DNA from: Erysipelotrichales bacterium
GTDB lineage: Bacteria > Bacillota_I > Bacilli_A > Erysipelotrichales > Erysipelotrichaceae
Reading direction: 5' to 3'
DNA length: 64,000 nt
NCBI GenBank assembly: GCA_910576345.1
Contig: CAJTIT010000014.1
Span: 1-64,000, forward strand
Shown here: piece by piece, positions 63,662 to 64,000 of the stretch
Layout of the letters: the number at the start of each line of letters is the position of its first letter
Numbering within the stretch: the first letter of the stretch is position 1
Made by a program: the position numbers and the translations under genes
The notes under the pieces: model-generated
Told to the model about the DNA's origin: nothing
Database searches by the model: none
The model's input: the letters and a program-made list of their open reading frames with translations, nothing else

Positions 63662-64000
63662 ATGAGAGTGGTATTACAAAGAGTAAAATCAGCTTCTGTA
63701 ACGATCAATGGAGAAATAAAAGGTACTATTGAACAAGGCTTTTTGGCGCTTGTCGGTATCACACAAACAGATACAAAAGAAATTGTAACAAAAATGGCGA
63801 AAAAATGTGCGGAGCTGCGCGTATTTGAAGATAAACAAGGTAAAATGAATCTTGGTTTAAAAGATATTCAAGGAAAAATTCTATCCATTTCACAATTTAC
63901 TTTATATGCGGATTGTAAAAGAGGAAGGCGGCCAGGCTTTGAAAAAGCGGCCAAGCCAGAATTAGCGCAGCCTTTATATGTGTATTTTAATGAACAGCTT
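63662..64000 (+). CDS. dtd: D-aminoacyl-tRNA deacylase, partial at window edge
   Basis: The first 113 of about 150 residues of Dtd, which removes D-amino acids wrongly attached to tRNA. RVVLQRVKSASVTINGEI is the classical N terminus. The motif ISQFTLYADCKRGRRPGF contains the SQxTL active-site segment; the usual RPSF is here RPGF. The gly/pro part GxP near the C terminus is beyond the window. A TATAAT lies at 63624-63629 and AGCGAGG before the ATG. Convergence with the giant genes is absent; it is a separate transcript after the terminator. Confidence 0.93.
   Translation, partial: MRVVLQRVKSASVTINGEIKGTIEQGFLALVGITQTDTKEIVTKMAKKCAELRVFEDKQGKMNLGLKDIQGKILSISQFTLYADCKRGRRPGFEKAAKPELAQPLYVYFNEQL

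Overview
The window looks like a chromosomal segment of a low-GC Gram-positive gut Firmicute, most likely of the Erysipelotrichaceae type. The reasons are the Bacillus-like uvrA-hprK-lgt-ppaX-trxB synteny, many lipoproteins and sortase-type surface proteins, strong AGGAGG ribosome binding sites and AT-rich intergenic regions. The genus cannot be fixed from sequence alone. No rRNA, tRNA, CRISPR array or intact transposase was found.

Layout. Bases 1-1537 are gene debris: a block of hairpins that may be an IS200/IS605-type end, and a frameshifted CPBP protease. Bases 1538-12260 carry a sortase-anchored beta-helix protein, two Ig-like lipoproteins, a half-length MreB-like protein, mntP behind a yybP-ykoY manganese riboswitch, another lipoprotein, ispF, a cell-wall glucosaminidase, a PadR regulator and an MTA/SAH nucleosidase. 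Bases 12386-18997 hold a 1676-residue thioester/Cna-B adhesin, a 63-residue ORF overlapping its end, and a convergent collagen-like BclA-type protein. Bases 19191-28038 are housekeeping: uvrA, hprK, an lgt-ppaX gene fusion, trxB, a small HTH protein and glgB. Bases 28121-33428 hold a GyrI-like pseudogene, a fusion of a queuosine-precursor transporter (YhhQ) to tRNA-guanine transglycosylase, yigZ, comFA and a degenerate comFC.

Bases 33607-41538 (minus strand) are a complete four-gene Wadjet anti-plasmid operon jetABCD of the TIGR02677/02678/02680/02679 kind, with one-to-four-base overlaps. Bases 41982-46091 are an operon of pheA, an aromatic-type aminotransferase, a PP2C-like protein that has lost metal ligands, and a DUF1848 protein. 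An Rpn-type nuclease remnant follows.

Bases 47047-63554 are the most unusual part: an ECF sigma factor carrying its own C-terminal membrane segment, then three tandem paralogous giant surface proteins (1704, 1635 and 1667 residues) with different N-terminal heads, shared Ig/cadherin/MBG-like stalks, thrombospondin-type-3-like calcium repeats and a non-canonical sortase tail. The two spacers between these genes contain the same ~100-bp element in opposite orientation, each bounded by GTAGAC...GTCTAC. This suggests an invertible switch controlling which head is expressed. The window ends inside dtd.
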